The notes: a model not told the origin generated them from the sequence alone. DNA of 64,000 nucleotides from an uncultured Chlorobiaceae bacterium (GCA_903869365.1 CAIPYV010000096.1:62001-126000), one strand, 5' to 3'; counted from the first letter of the stretch, positions 1 to 8,573 are shown. Translations and numbers: made by a program.

Positions 1-526
1 TGATCCCGAACCTCGCCCTGAGGGGTGAGGTCAGAAGACCTGAACGTGTCGTGGCCCCTACAAGGGTAAACGGCTCAATACGAAGCTGTACCGCCCTTGC
101 TGAGGGCCCGCTGTCGAGCATGATATCAATACGAAAATCTTCCATGGCTGAATAGAGATACTCCTCAACAGCGGGCGGCATACGGTGAATTTCGTCAATA
201 AAGAGGACATCGCCTTTTTGAAGGCCGGTAAGCAGTCCGGCAAGATTTCCGGCCTTGTCGAGCAATGGACCTGAGGTTGACTTGATGCTGCTGCCCATTT
301 CAGCGGCGATAATATAGGCAAGGGTCGTTTTCCCAAGTCCCGGGGGCCCGGACAACAGGACATGATCGAGAGCATCGCCCCGCATTCGGGCTGCTGAAAT
401 AAAAACTTTCAAATTATCGGTCAAGCGCTGCTGACCAGCAAAGTCATCCATCGAGAGCGGACGGATCTGTTCCTCGATCCTGGTCTCAAGGGCATCGGGC
501 GGCGTATTAAGCAGTTCTATTCTCAA
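1..526 (-). CDS. ruvB: Holliday junction branch-migration helicase RuvB, N-terminal part (cut by window edge)
   Basis: About 175 codons of the N-terminal half are present; the rest lies left of the window. RuvB is the hexameric AAA+ motor that, with RuvA, drives branch migration before RuvC cuts the junction. Visible are the [12 protein letters not shown] lead-in, Walker [10 protein letters not shown], the FIDEIHR Walker B and the [15 protein letters not shown] and [18 protein letters not shown] stretches typical of RuvB. The first in-frame codons after an upstream stop are CTG and then TTG at 526; TTG giving [10 protein letters not shown] fits family N termini, so I use it, although no clear Shine-Dalgarno site precedes it. 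ruvC lies elsewhere in the window (33858-34421), so ruvB and ruvC are unlinked. Confidence 0.95.
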   Translation of the reverse strand, partial: MRIELLNTPPDALETRIEEQIRPLSMDDFAGQQRLTDNLKVFISAARMRGDALDHVLLSGPPGLGKTTLAYIIAAEMGSSIKSTSGPLLDKAGNLAGLLTGLQKGDVLFIDEIHRMPPAVEEYLYSAMEDFRIDIMLDSGPSARAVQLRIEPFTLVGATTRSGLLTSPLRARFGI

Positions 527-560
527 GCAAAAAACATTACAGGTTATCAGTCATAACAAT

Positions 561-1526
561 TCAGAGCTTAATTCTTGGATCCGCAACGGCATAAAGCACA
601 TCGGCAAAAAGATTGCCAAGGACTATCAAAGAACCTGAAATAAAGGTATTGGCAATGATGAGCGGGTAATCCCTTGCAAAAATAGCCTCTACCGTAACCC
701 TGCCCATACCTGGAAAAGCAAAAATAACCTCAATAAACAGCGCTCCGCTGAAAATAAAAGGCAATGAACTTCCCATCAGGGTGATGACCGGCAGGAGCGC
801 ATTTCGAAGTGCATGCCTGAAAATAACCACATTTTCCGGCAACCCCTTGGCCCTTGCTGTGCGAATATAGTCCTGCCGGATCACTTCGAGCATGCTGCCT
901 CTGACATAGCGTGCAATACCGGCAGCACCGTTAATACTGAGCACGGTAACCGGCAGCACGAGATGCCAGAACCGGTCAAGCAGAAACCCCATCGTACCAT
1001 AACTTTCAGCCCCGATTTCGTTCAGACCTGAAACCGGAAAGAGAGGAAATTTCAGGGCAAAAAGAATAATCATCATCAATGCAAACCAGAACTCGGGCAT
1101 CGAATAAAAAAACAGGGCTGTCACGGTCAGAAACCTGTCAAGAAAGGTGTTCTGGCGAACCGCAGAAATAATACCGATAAGAATACCGAAGGTAAAATTT
1201 GCAATCAGGGTCAGTCCCGCTATAGTCACTGTTATCGGCAGTGCTTCGGCTATAACATCGAAGACCGGTTGCTGGGCCCGGCTGAAACTGCGTCCGAAAT
1301 CACCCTGCAGGACATTGGCAAGCCATTTGAAATACTGGACAGGCAACGGATCGTTAAGGCCATACTGCGCCCTGATCTGCTCGGCAACATTCGGACTGAT
1401 CCCCGGCTGGATAAAAAATGCCGCAGGATCACCAGGAGCAAGTCTGATAATAAAAAACGTCAGGGTCAATACACCAAAAATCAACGGAACAGCTATCAAA
1501 AGCCGTTTAAGAATATAGATCAGCAT
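561..1526 (-). CDS. Peptide/nickel-type ABC transporter permease (DppB/OppB family)
   Basis: This 321-residue inner-membrane protein has the DppB/OppB layout: an N-terminal membrane helix (about 9-29) followed by the RLAPGDP motif, a periplasmic segment with QYGLNDPLPVQY, and further helices near 100-122, 135-158, 188-207, 240-265 and 288-312. The cytoplasmic coupling loop (about 221-246, RTARAKGLP and HALRNALLPV) is the EAA-type site that contacts the ATPase. The substrate-binding lipoprotein at 2136-3938 is on the same strand upstream but separated by 609 bases with a terminator-like hairpin, so the two are probably not one tight transcript. A related ATPase gene is at 18116-19099. The substrate cannot be told from the sequence; oligopeptides are the default guess. 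Confidence 0.9.
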   Translation of the reverse strand: MLIYILKRLLIAVPLIFGVLTLTFFIIRLAPGDPAAFFIQPGISPNVAEQIRAQYGLNDPLPVQYFKWLANVLQGDFGRSFSRAQQPVFDVIAEALPITVTIAGLTLIANFTFGILIGIISAVRQNTFLDRFLTVTALFFYSMPEFWFALMMIILFALKFPLFPVSGLNEIGAESYGTMGFLLDRFWHLVLPVTVLSINGAAGIARYVRGSMLEVIRQDYIRTARAKGLPENVVIFRHALRNALLPVITLMGSSLPFIFSGALFIEVIFAFPGMGRVTVEAIFARDYPLIIANTFISGSLIVLGNLFADVLYAVADPRIKL

Positions 1527-1598
1527 AACACGCTATTTTGCCACGTAAAACCCATAAGCTGAAAAAACCTGATTCCGTACAAAAAGCAACATTTTCAG

Positions 1599-1633
1599 GA
1601 AAAATAAAGCCTCCGAGGGCGAATCGGAGGCTT
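1599..1633 (-). terminator. Rho-independent terminator (minus strand)
   Basis: A 10-base perfect stem (1607-1616 with 1624-1633, core GCCTCCGA/TCGGAGGC) and a 7-base loop are followed on the minus strand by TTATTTTTCC. It sits between the binding-protein gene and the permease gene, so it would end transcription arriving from the right. Confidence 0.7.
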
Positions 1634-1712
1634 AAGAAACCTCCTGGAAACGAGGACACGAAAACAGGGGATTCTGAAACAGAATTTACACAATCCTTTC
1701 TATTTCGACAAG

Positions 1713-2027
1713 TCATTCCTGTTGTATCCGCCTTCCCTGACATCTGTGGTTACGGGAACGGCTCAGGGCGGAGAAATACGAAACCCCGTTGGAGTACGGG
1801 GGGGCATAGGATAGCTGAAATTCTTCGTTTTTTTCTCTGGCCTTGTGCCCTAATGGCTCAATTATGTCTGTATAAAGATTCACGTTTCCAGAGATAAATG
1901 CCCAGAAAGCCTGGCCGCAATATTTGAAATAGTCGCCTTGATCGGGCTTATTCGATCTACCGTAACAGCATCCATTAACTGCTACAACCTGAAGTCCTGA
2001 ATTACTGGGATATTTAAAAATCGAGGA
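1713..2027 (-). pseudogene. C-terminal remnant of a type II restriction endonuclease-like gene
   Basis: An open minus-strand frame without a start codon runs from just after a stop at 2028-2030. Its first 75 codons (2027 down to 1803) read like a real protein: VAVNGCCYGRSNKPDQGDYF, then KYCGQAFWAFISGN, then YTDIIEPLGHKAREKNEEF. From memory this pattern is the C-terminal part of type II restriction endonucleases of the TdeIII/MjaII group; I cannot verify that by search. After residue 75 the sequence turns into low-quality arginine/serine-rich coding that coincides with a GC hairpin at 1784-1801 and continues to a stop at 1713. The N-terminal body, a start codon and any partner methyltransferase are absent, so this is a decayed fragment. 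It lies in the gap between two transporter genes. Confidence 0.6.
1784..1801. repeat. GC hairpin with GGAGT loop, copy 1
   Basis: CCCCGT and ACGGGG form a 6-base stem around the loop TGGAGT, followed by extra G residues (1802-1804). It lies exactly where the restriction-enzyme-like coding fragment stops resembling a protein. A similar hairpin is at 2087-2103 on the other side of the fragment. Confidence 0.55.
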
Positions 2028-2063
2028 TCAGTTATTTTCAACTGCACCACAACCCTGATCATT

Positions 2064-2103
2064 GCCTTCGCAGTAACGCGAAGGCCCCCGGTGGAGTGCC
2101 GGG
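2064..2103. repeat. Tandem hairpins, second containing GGAGT loop copy 2
   Basis: Two stem-loops are adjacent. The first is a perfect 8-base stem GCCTTCGC/GCGAAGGC (2064-2071 with 2078-2085, loop AGTAAC). The second is CCCGGT/GCCGGG around GGAGT (2087-2103), which resembles the hairpin at 1784-1801 in loop and arms. No T-run follows on either strand, so I read these as repeat elements and not standard terminators. They sit about 35 bases downstream of the end of the binding-protein gene. Confidence 0.5.
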
Positions 2104-2135
2104 AGCTGCAGTATTGTTTGGTGTTTTATAGGTAG

Positions 2136-3938
2136 CTATTGTGCGATATTTGCTGAAGGCCGCAGTCTCCAGTCGTCAACATTGTAGAAAGTGCCGGAAA
2201 TATTGAGATCCTCATCCTGAATTCTTTTGTTGAATCCCTGTGTCTCCTTGATCCAGTAGAGAAAGGTGATCGGTTGATCTCGATGAAGGATTTCCTGATA
2301 CTCAAGCCAGTAGGGCCTTGCTTCCAGAGGGTTCATTTTCTGCTTTGCAAGCTCGCAAAGTTCGTCAATCCTCGGATTGCGGTAACCCGCAAAATTGAAG
2401 CGGCTCTTTTTGAGATCAGAACCCCACACATCAAGAGGATCAATTTCCAGACCGATCGACCAGCCTGCCATCCATGCATCAAGTTTTCCGGCCTGAAGGT
2501 TTTCAAAAAAGACATTGGATTCCTGAACGTCAAGCTTGCAGTCGATACCGATGGCACGAAGGTTTTGCTGAATAATGACACTTGCATAGTTTCTTCGGGC
2601 ATTACCGGCATTGGTATAGAGCACAAAACTGAACCTTCTGCCATTTTTCTGAAGAATACCGTCCGGGCCAGGAACCCACCCTTCAGCCTTCAGGAGAGTT
2701 GAAGCCTTGGAAGGGTCAAAGGCGTGAGGGATAATCCGGTTATTGTATGCCCATTTAAGGGAGGGTGAAATATCATTGTTACAGACCACACCATACTGCT
2801 TGAGGTAGCCGTCGATGATGGCCTGGCGATCGATAGCTGTCGTAAGGGCGAGTCGCACACGAGCAGCACCGAACAAGGGGTGAGGTTTGAAGGTGCCGCT
2901 TTTCCTGTACTCTGCCTGGTCGATATTAGCCCAGCCGACGTAGTCATAGACTCTCAGACCGACCGTTTTAATCTCAAGCTGATGATTGGCCTTTACAAGA
3001 GCAGTAAAATCTTCCGGTTTGATATTTTCGACAACATCAACGGCACCGGTCTGAAGCTGCGTCAGCCTGACTGTATAATCAGGCACTACCTTGAATGAGA
3101 TCGCTGGAATATTGCCAGGTTTCGGAAGATTCGACCTGCGGCTGGATACCAGAACAATTTCCTGCTGCTGCTGCCAGTTCTTCAGCTTATATGGGCCTGC
3201 TCCAAGTGGGTCAAGATTGAGCGGGGAGTGACGAAAATCATCAGGTTTCACATCTTTCCAGCGATGGGCAGGAAGAGGTGTCAGTGATGTATGAAAAAGT
3301 GCAAGATGTTCGGGCACCGGTTTGTAAAACCTGAAAACAAGCGTTGTATCATTGGGCGTTTCAATGGCTTTATCGAAATCAACCTTGCCTTTGTCGGCAC
3401 CGACCAGCTCTGCAAGATACTGCTGCCGGGCACTGGCAATCATGGGATTACCATAGAGCTGATAGGAAAACTTGAAATCTGCTGACACAATGGGCTTTCC
3501 ATCATCCCAGAAGGCATCTTTTCTGAGAGTGTAGGTGATTGTTTTATGATCATCAGAAAAACTCCAGCTCCTGGCGAGTGCTCCTTTAGGTGTTTTTCTG
3601 CCCTGACCCGGGGTTACTTCCCGCAGTTTTTTTTCAAGGGCCATATAGTTCATTAGACCGGTCGTCGTATCAAACTCACTTTGCAGCAGAGAGGGATAGA
3701 TAAGGCCAAAAATATTACTTGAGGTAACTGTTGCGCCGATAACGGGATTAAGATAATCCGCGTCCCCGAGCATGGCGATAACGAGAGTGGAATCCATGGC
3801 TGCGCTTCCCTTGCCGCTTTTTCCATGACTCCCATTGTGCCGGCTGCAGGACAAAAACGATAGCACCATGACGATGACGGACAGGAAAGCTGCAAGTCTG
3901 AAGGCTATGGAAACCCTGTGAGAAAATGTTTCAATCAT
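2136..3938 (-). CDS. Peptide-type ABC transporter substrate-binding lipoprotein (SBP family 5)
   Basis: A 600-residue extracytoplasmic binding protein of the Opp/Dpp family. The N terminus is a hydrophobic signal ending in SFLSC, a plausible but not ideal lipobox, followed by a Ser/Gly-rich linker. Family features include YLNPVIG near the mature start, LARSWSFSDDHKTITYTLRK with DDGKPIVSADFKFSY, GAGPYKLKNW, and the C-terminal GWSIGLEIDPLDVW region. It presumably feeds the permease at 561-1526 and an ATPase such as the one at 18116-19099. I prefer the ATG at 3938, which overlaps the hprK stop by 8 bases (ATGATTGA), over the GTG at 3962, because the overlap suggests translational coupling; neither start has a good Shine-Dalgarno site. 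Substrate unknown. Confidence 0.85.
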   Translation of the reverse strand: MIETFSHRVSIAFRLAAFLSVIVMVLSFLSCSRHNGSHGKSGKGSAAMDSTLVIAMLGDADYLNPVIGATVTSSNIFGLIYPSLLQSEFDTTTGLMNYMALEKKLREVTPGQGRKTPKGALARSWSFSDDHKTITYTLRKDAFWDDGKPIVSADFKFSYQLYGNPMIASARQQYLAELVGADKGKVDFDKAIETPNDTTLVFRFYKPVPEHLALFHTSLTPLPAHRWKDVKPDDFRHSPLNLDPLGAGPYKLKNWQQQQEIVLVSSRRSNLPKPGNIPAISFKVVPDYTVRLTQLQTGAVDVVENIKPEDFTALVKANHQLEIKTVGLRVYDYVGWANIDQAEYRKSGTFKPHPLFGAARVRLALTTAIDRQAIIDGYLKQYGVVCNNDISPSLKWAYNNRIIPHAFDPSKASTLLKAEGWVPGPDGILQKNGRRFSFVLYTNAGNARRNYASVIIQQNLRAIGIDCKLDVQESNVFFENLQAGKLDAWMAGWSIGLEIDPLDVWGSDLKKSRFNFAGYRNPRIDELCELAKQKMNPLEARPYWLEYQEILHRDQPITFLYWIKETQGFNKRIQDEDLNISGTFYNVDDWRLRPSANIAQ

Positions 3939-4926
3939 GAATATTGTTCTGTGTTTGGTCACTGTTGATCACATTTTTAATCCTGTCGGTCAGGGCCTCG
4001 GCTGCCACATAGTTTGAATATCGCTTTAAAAGAGAATTAAGGGCAACCACCTCTATGATAACGGTAATATTTTTACCGGGAAATATAGGTAATTGTACCA
4101 GTTGCACTTCAACACCAAGTATTTTTATGAATTTGGTATCCAGGCCCAGCCGTTCATAGACCATCTCTTTATCCCATTCAAGCAGTTCAACAACAACCTG
4201 TACCTCCTTGACATCACGAATTGCCCTAATACCGAAGGTTGCACGAACATCAACGACTCCGAGGCCGCGGATTTCCATAAAATGGTCAATGATATTGTTT
4301 CTATGGGCATTGAGTATCATTGACTCCCCTTTCCGATGGATAACAACGACATCATCAGCCACAAGACCATGGCCCCTTTCAACAAGATCGAGTGCAATTT
4401 CAGATTTCCCAAGACCGCTTTTACCGACAAGAAGCACACCTACGCCATAGACGTCGACCATAGAGCCATGATACTGCTGGTAAAAAGAAAACTGATCATC
4501 AAGAAAACCAGTGACGAAATAGATGGTTTTGGTCGAAGAGAGACGTGTCACAAAGACAGGAATCCCCGCTTTGGTGGCCATATCAAGCAGAGTCTGGGGC
4601 AGTTTGTTGTTACTGGTAAGAATAATGCAGGGTATTTTGAATTGTACGAGATTTTCAAACACCCGATTTCTTTCCTGTTCATCGAGGTGATTTAAAAATC
4701 GGGTTTCGGTATTCCCAAGAATCTGCACCCGTTTGTAGGTGAACAGATTGGTAAATCCGGCAAGAGCAAGTCCAGGACGATGAAGATCACGCTCAAAAAT
4801 CCGCCTTTTCTGTTCATCGACTTCGTTCAGACGCCGAAATTTAATATCGTACTTTGCGTCGATCGTATTAAAAAAATAGGCGACCGTTATGGATCGCTTT
4901 TTTAATCCTTTTTGATCAAAGTTCAT
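3931..4926 (-). CDS. hprK: HPr kinase/phosphorylase
   Basis: HprK phosphorylates and dephosphorylates Ser46 of HPr. The 331-residue protein has the usual two-domain form: an N-terminal domain (1 to about 130) and a C-terminal P-loop kinase domain. Seen are HGSMVDVYG with the catalytic histidine at 153, Walker A GKSGLGKS at 168-175, DDVV (191-194) and the HprK signature EIRGLGVVDVRATFG starting near 218. No HPr or sugar PTS gene is in this window. From general knowledge, HprK occurs in several Gram-negative phyla without full PTS sugar uptake, where it is thought to regulate other processes. It follows the hibernation factor gene and overlaps the binding-protein gene downstream. Confidence 0.95.
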   Translation of the reverse strand: MNFDQKGLKKRSITVAYFFNTIDAKYDIKFRRLNEVDEQKRRIFERDLHRPGLALAGFTNLFTYKRVQILGNTETRFLNHLDEQERNRVFENLVQFKIPCIILTSNNKLPQTLLDMATKAGIPVFVTRLSSTKTIYFVTGFLDDQFSFYQQYHGSMVDVYGVGVLLVGKSGLGKSEIALDLVERGHGLVADDVVVIHRKGESMILNAHRNNIIDHFMEIRGLGVVDVRATFGIRAIRDVKEVQVVVELLEWDKEMVYERLGLDTKFIKILGVEVQLVQLPIFPGKNITVIIEVVALNSLLKRYSNYVAAEALTDRIKNVINSDQTQNNIHD

Positions 4927-4957
4927 AGTGTTTGCGTTCGACGTGTTAAATAACTTC

Positions 4958-4994
4958 AGAAAACCCTGCAGGGCGAAGCACTTCCACCCTGCAG
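4958..4994 (-). terminator. Possible terminator between hibernation factor and hprK
   Basis: CTGCAGGG (4966-4973) pairs with CCCTGCAG (4987-4994) across a 13-base loop; on the minus strand the stem is followed by GGTTTTCTG. The T-run is short, so termination may be partial, letting some transcripts continue into hprK. Confidence 0.35.
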
Positions 4995-5016
4995 CCTCTC
5001 ACTCACGACATGTTCA

Positions 5017-5337
5017 TTATGCTAATTTTTCCTTGTATTTTTTGAGCTGCCTGCCCAATGCCTCAACGCAGTTGTCGATAGTCTGCTCATAAGCAGCACC
5101 GGATTCCTTGGCAACAAGAACATTTTGCGGCACATGCACCGTGATCTCGGCAAGCTTGTTCTTTTCAAAGTCATTTTTCTGATGATCCAGTATAATATGA
5201 CAACTGATGATCCCCGGATACAGTTTAACAAGGGAGAGTACTGCGTTTCGGGCATACTCTTCTATGTTGTTATGATTATTGGAGTGCCGTAAGGTAACCT
5301 TAACATTTACAGCATCACTGACGACCGCTTTTGTCAT
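5017..5337 (-). CDS. Ribosome hibernation-promoting factor / sigma-54 modulation family (HPF/RaiA)
   Basis: A 106-residue protein of the short HPF/YfiA type, which binds the small ribosomal subunit and helps inactivate ribosomes in stationary phase. It shows the family course of beta-alpha-beta-beta-beta-alpha: a first strand with VNVKVTLRHSN, helix NNIEEYARNAVLSLVKLYP, strands ISCHIILDHQKND and KLAEITVHVPQNV, and a long C-terminal helix with AYEQTIDNCVEALGRQLKKY. There is no C-terminal dimerisation domain as in long HPF. An upstream in-frame ATG would add 14 residues; the start at 5337 is chosen because ACGGAGAT precedes it at a good distance. It lies between the recombinase gene and hprK. 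Confidence 0.85.
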   Translation of the reverse strand: MTKAVVSDAVNVKVTLRHSNNHNNIEEYARNAVLSLVKLYPGIISCHIILDHQKNDFEKNKLAEITVHVPQNVLVAKESGAAYEQTIDNCVEALGRQLKKYKEKLA

Positions 5338-5417
5338 AATAATCTCCGTTGAAATAAGGTGAACGTTATGAAGGAACAAGAGTCCGGTTTAAAAATTATC
5401 CGGAGCTCACCATAGAC

Positions 5418-6428
5418 CTATGCGTTTGGGTGCGCTTTCCGGTAAACTTCCTTTAAGCGCTCGAAAGTAACGTGAGTATAAATTTCGGTAGTTGAAAGAT
5501 TGCTGTGCCCAAGCATCTCACTGACACTTGTAAGATCAGCTCCACTGTTCAGAAGATGCGTAGCAAAACTGTGGCGCAGTATATGTGGATTTTTCTGTTT
5601 TTGTTCCGAAACTGAAACGAGGTATTTTTTTGTCACTCTTTGTATAAGAACAGGATAAAGCTTTTTTCCCTTATTAGTTAGAAAAACATACCGTAAGGCC
5701 TCATCCTTTCCTTTCATACTTATTCTAAAGAAGTTTCTCCGTACTTCAAAATATTTTTTAAGTGCTTCACTGCACGCCTTCCCTACTGGAACAATTCTCT
5801 GCTTACTCCCTTTTCCTGTCAGCTTCACATATCCACTGCCAAGATCAAGACACTCCATAGTTAACCCAATCAACTCTGAAATACGAAGCCCGCTGCCATA
5901 GAGCAGCTCAAGCATACTGCGATCACGTTCCAGGACAAAAGATTCTTCGGTCACGTTATTGTTGAGATCACTGCATTCGTTCATCCTATCCGGCAGGACT
6001 TCATTGAAGAGCTTTTCAGTCTGCTGTTCCGTTAAAAAACCAGGAACACGCCGTGGAAACTTTGGAGCTGTAATATAGGTAAACACTGAGCTCTTGATAT
6101 GGCCGTTTTCCTGAAGATAGCGGTAAAAACATTTGACTGCCGCAATTTTCCGGGCAATGGATCGCTGCTGAATGCCACGCTCGATCAATGAAACCATAAA
6201 AAGCCTTACATCGACAGGTGTTACCCTTTCTGGATCAAACCCAGTCATATCTTCAAGATCGAAATGACGATAAAGAAAGGAAAAAAACTGTATAATATCA
6301 GTTCTGTAGGCAATAACGGTATTCAATGAAAGATTGTTACTGCTCTTGAGTTTGCCAAGAAAATCACCGAGAGAAAGTGAGCCTTCCTGCAAGAGGTCAA
6401 GTAAGGGGGATGTCGATGAATTTTTCAT
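5418..6428 (-). CDS. Tyrosine recombinase of the XerC/XerD type
   Basis: Xer recombinases resolve chromosome dimers at dif. This 336-residue protein has a SAM-like core-binding domain (about 15-110) and a catalytic domain with the full residue set: R182 (GSGLRISEL), K206 (TGKGSKQR), H282 and R285 ([12 protein letters not shown]), H308 ([15 protein letters not shown]) and nucleophile Y317. It is somewhat longer than a typical 300-residue Xer because of a loop near 145-168 and a basic stretch near 230-245. The start overlaps the stop of the preceding gene by 4 bases (ATGA). Genes of this phylum usually carry two Xer copies; I cannot say whether this is XerC or XerD. No integrated element is next to it, which argues for the housekeeping role. 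Confidence 0.9.
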   Translation of the reverse strand: MKNSSTSPLLDLLQEGSLSLGDFLGKLKSSNNLSLNTVIAYRTDIIQFFSFLYRHFDLEDMTGFDPERVTPVDVRLFMVSLIERGIQQRSIARKIAAVKCFYRYLQENGHIKSSVFTYITAPKFPRRVPGFLTEQQTEKLFNEVLPDRMNECSDLNNNVTEESFVLERDRSMLELLYGSGLRISELIGLTMECLDLGSGYVKLTGKGSKQRIVPVGKACSEALKKYFEVRRNFFRISMKGKDEALRYVFLTNKGKKLYPVLIQRVTKKYLVSVSEQKQKNPHILRHSFATHLLNSGADLTSVSEMLGHSNLSTTEIYTHVTFERLKEVYRKAHPNA

Positions 6429-7288
6429 GAAAGCGCAACACAGACCAATTCCTCTTTATTTTTAAGGTAATACAAATTTTCCTTCCTGATCAGAAAATTG
6501 TTGAGAAAGGGTTTTTCGACACTCACTTCCATAGAGTCTGTGTAGATAAGTGAATCCATTTTCCAAACTTTAAGAGATGAGTTCCACAGGCCTGTCAAGG
6601 CATCCTGTTCGTGCAAAGCGGCAACCGTCAATGGCCACTGAACAATACATTCACAGCGGATGGTTTCGTCAATACCAAGACGATGCATGGCAAGACGCAC
6701 ATCGGTTATCTCTTCCGTCACAACATCCGGAAGAATAACCTGCTGGCGGTCTTCCTCCTGCACAACCTCCTGCCTTAAAGCATTAACTTCAGAACTGTCG
6801 AGGCCAAAGGAGCGAATGTCCCGGCCTGTAAAGGGATCAATGAGCAGAAAATGCCGTTCCGGAAAACCGCCGAAAACCGAAAGCTGATAGACAAGAAATG
6901 CATGATCAAGATTTGCGGCAAAAACAATATCAGGCCGTGACCAGATTACCTTGTCCGACCAAAAATCAATCGCCCATATTCCCTGATGTTCCGGGCTCTG
7001 AGAGTGACTGGCATAGCAATAGACCAGATTATCAAGGGTCGTTTCAAGACCTACAAACCACCCTTCGCCAGCAGGAACAGGATGAAGGTGATCCATCAAC
7101 AGAAAATCATCGCGAACAACATCACCTGTCATGATATCAATACAGAAGAAGAGTGCCTTTCGGGTGGAAGTAAATCGCTTCTGACCGACAAGTTCGCCGG
7201 TTTCAGTAAACATGAGCTGCCAGATAAGGGCACCTCGTCCGGCATCATACCGCCAGCAAACCGATAACTCCTTTTCCATACGCTTCAT
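6425..7288 (-). CDS. Conserved hypothetical protein, possibly DUF4905 family
   Basis: A 287-residue protein without signal peptide or membrane segment. It is rich in aromatic residues and beta-strand-like repeats such as [46 protein letters not shown] and [13 protein letters not shown], in which a hydrophobic strand is followed by a turn with D and G. This resembles beta-propeller-like or WD/PQQ-like sheets, and from memory matches the DUF4905 group found in Bacteroidetes and Chlorobi; I am not certain. It overlaps the upstream methyltransferase and the downstream recombinase gene by 4 bases each, so it is translated in a coupled operon. Function unknown. Confidence 0.75.
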   Translation of the reverse strand: MKRMEKELSVCWRYDAGRGALIWQLMFTETGELVGQKRFTSTRKALFFCIDIMTGDVVRDDFLLMDHLHPVPAGEGWFVGLETTLDNLVYCYASHSQSPEHQGIWAIDFWSDKVIWSRPDIVFAANLDHAFLVYQLSVFGGFPERHFLLIDPFTGRDIRSFGLDSSEVNALRQEVVQEEDRQQVILPDVVTEEITDVRLAMHRLGIDETIRCECIVQWPLTVAALHEQDALTGLWNSSLKVWKMDSLIYTDSMEVSVEKPFLNNFLIRKENLYYLKNKEELVCVALS

Positions 7289-8004
7289 TGACCGTTCTTT
7301 TGCCTTGTCATTTTGTGAATATTCACAGCAACATCCTTTGTGCCTCCAGTAAACTTTTTCGGAAAAGAGGTTATGGAAAAATTATTTTCCGCTGCGAGCT
7401 CAAGAAACTGCTCTGCAAGTCGCCTTCGCGGATCTGCAAGGTATGCAGCGCCATCCGGTTTCAGAAGTTTATCAATTGCTGTCACAATAGGAAGCAGATT
7501 CACCCTCTCATAAAGGACATCTGCTGCAAACAGCAGATCAAACTGTTCACTGCACTTCACCATGCGCCAGTCAAGCTGTTCGTTTTCAAAAGTCACCCTG
7601 TTTTTCAGGGCGTTATAGCGCACAAAACGAAGAGCCTCAAGAGAGTAATCTGTGGCCAGCACCTGTGCGCCTTTCCATGCGGCAACTGTCGAAGCCATAC
7701 CTACACCAGCGCCTATCTCAATCACCCGTAAACCCTTAAGAGAAAGTTCATCAGCTATAAATGACGAAAGCGTTACAGCAGAGGGCCATATTTCAGCCCA
7801 ATAAGGCATCTGTTCGTCTTTGATGAACTCTTCAGGTGATATTCTATCAAGAAGCGCATAACTGTCAAGAACACTTAGAAAACTGAAAGAGTGCCCTCCG
7901 AAGGTGTAGAGCGATTCAGCAAGATCATATTCAGCCTCTAATGCCTTATAAAGAAGCCGTAATTCCTGACCATATCCTTCAAAGGATTCATGAGATTCAT
8001 GCAT
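7285..8004 (-). CDS. Class I SAM-dependent methyltransferase (METTL21/lysine methyltransferase-like)
   Basis: A 239-residue cytosolic protein. Motif I is VIEIGAGVGMAS (about 94-105), acidic residue D119 of motif II follows strand AQVLATDY, and the motif DLLFAADVLYERVNL is typical of the family-16 protein methyltransferases (METTL21, FAM86, ETF-beta methyltransferase). The PYWAEIWPSA stretch (67-76) just ahead of motif I is also characteristic of that group. Known relatives modify lysines of proteins such as elongation factors or electron-transfer flavoprotein; the target here is unknown. It is the first gene of a minus-strand series and overlaps the next gene by 4 bases (ATGA). It diverges from queF across 137 bases. 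Confidence 0.85.
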   Translation of the reverse strand: MHESHESFEGYGQELRLLYKALEAEYDLAESLYTFGGHSFSFLSVLDSYALLDRISPEEFIKDEQMPYWAEIWPSAVTLSSFIADELSLKGLRVIEIGAGVGMASTVAAWKGAQVLATDYSLEALRFVRYNALKNRVTFENEQLDWRMVKCSEQFDLLFAADVLYERVNLLPIVTAIDKLLKPDGAAYLADPRRRLAEQFLELAAENNFSITSFPKKFTGGTKDVAVNIHKMTRQKNGQ

Positions 8005-8141
8005 ATTTTCCTACCATTTATTTCCTGAAACAAAAAATCAACGAAATTCGGGTTAAATCGCTACGGATTTCTATTTTGCATCGAAAAAGCTCATTTACCT
8101 GTAAAAAGCCAGAATAATCTTTATTAACATCCCGACATCCC

Positions 8142-8492
8142 ATGAAAAAAGAAATCCTTGAACTCTTCGACAATAGCTACCCCGACAGGGAGTACACGAT
8201 CGAAATCGTCAACCCCGAGTTTACCTCTGTCTGTCCTAAAACCGGACTTCCTGATTTTGGAATCATAACCATCAGTTATATCCCTGATAAAACCTGCATC
8301 GAGCTGAAATCGTTGAAATATTATTTTCTCGAATTCCGCAATGCCGGTATTTTTTATGAAAACATCACCAACAAAATTCTTGATGACCTTGTCGAGGCTC
8401 TTCAGCCAAGGTCACTCCATGTCAGAACAGAGTGGAAAGCAAGAGGCGGAATAACCGAAACCGTCTCAGTCAACTATACAAGCTCTCGTTGA
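8142..8492 (+). CDS. queF: NADPH-dependent 7-cyano-7-deazaguanine reductase (preQ0 reductase), short QueF
   Basis: QueF reduces preQ0 to preQ1 in queuosine biosynthesis for tRNA wobble modification. The 116-residue length matches the unimodular tunnelling-fold type. Diagnostic residues are the thioimide-forming cysteine C31 in SVCPKTGLPDFG with the acid D38, and the QueF motif ELKSLKYYF starting at E54. The C terminus contains HVRTEWKARGGI, typical of this class. Other queuosine genes are not in the window. The gene is monocistronic, converges with pscC, and is closed by the shared terminator at 8504-8538. Confidence 0.95.
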   Translation: MKKEILELFDNSYPDREYTIEIVNPEFTSVCPKTGLPDFGIITISYIPDKTCIELKSLKYYFLEFRNAGIFYENITNKILDDLVEALQPRSLHVRTEWKARGGITETVSVNYTSSR

Positions 8493-8503
8493 AAAAAAAG
8501 ATT

Positions 8504-8538
8504 AAAAAAGCCTCGGAGGATCGCTCAGAGGCTTTTTT
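8504..8538. terminator. Bidirectional terminator between queF and pscC
   Basis: AAAAAAGCCTC (8504-8514) pairs with GAGGCTTTTTT (8528-8538) across a 13-base loop. A-run and T-run flank the GC stem, so it works for queF on the plus strand and for pscC on the minus strand. Confidence 0.85.
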
Positions 8539-8573
8539 AATGAAAGATGACTTACTGAAAAAAACTGCAGCAA

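Larger units (their letters stand above)
1527..2135. other. 609-base gap between transporter genes (contents)
   Basis: No intact gene is present. The gap holds, left to right, the terminator at 1599-1633, the hairpin at 1784-1801, the restriction-enzyme-like remnant (1803-2027) and the hairpin pair at 2064-2103. Open frames on the plus strand here have no protein-like character. Confidence 0.6.

Noticed and set aside
1538-1897. Plus-strand open frame of about 119 codons in the gap beside the permease gene
   Set aside because: Composition is rich in Lys/Arg/Pro with no family pattern, and it overlaps both a terminator hairpin and the restriction-enzyme-like remnant on the other strand.
5418-6428. 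Tyrosine recombinase as the integrase of a mobile element
   Set aside because: It is embedded in a coupled housekeeping operon with no att-like repeats, tRNA or phage genes nearby; a Xer role is more likely.
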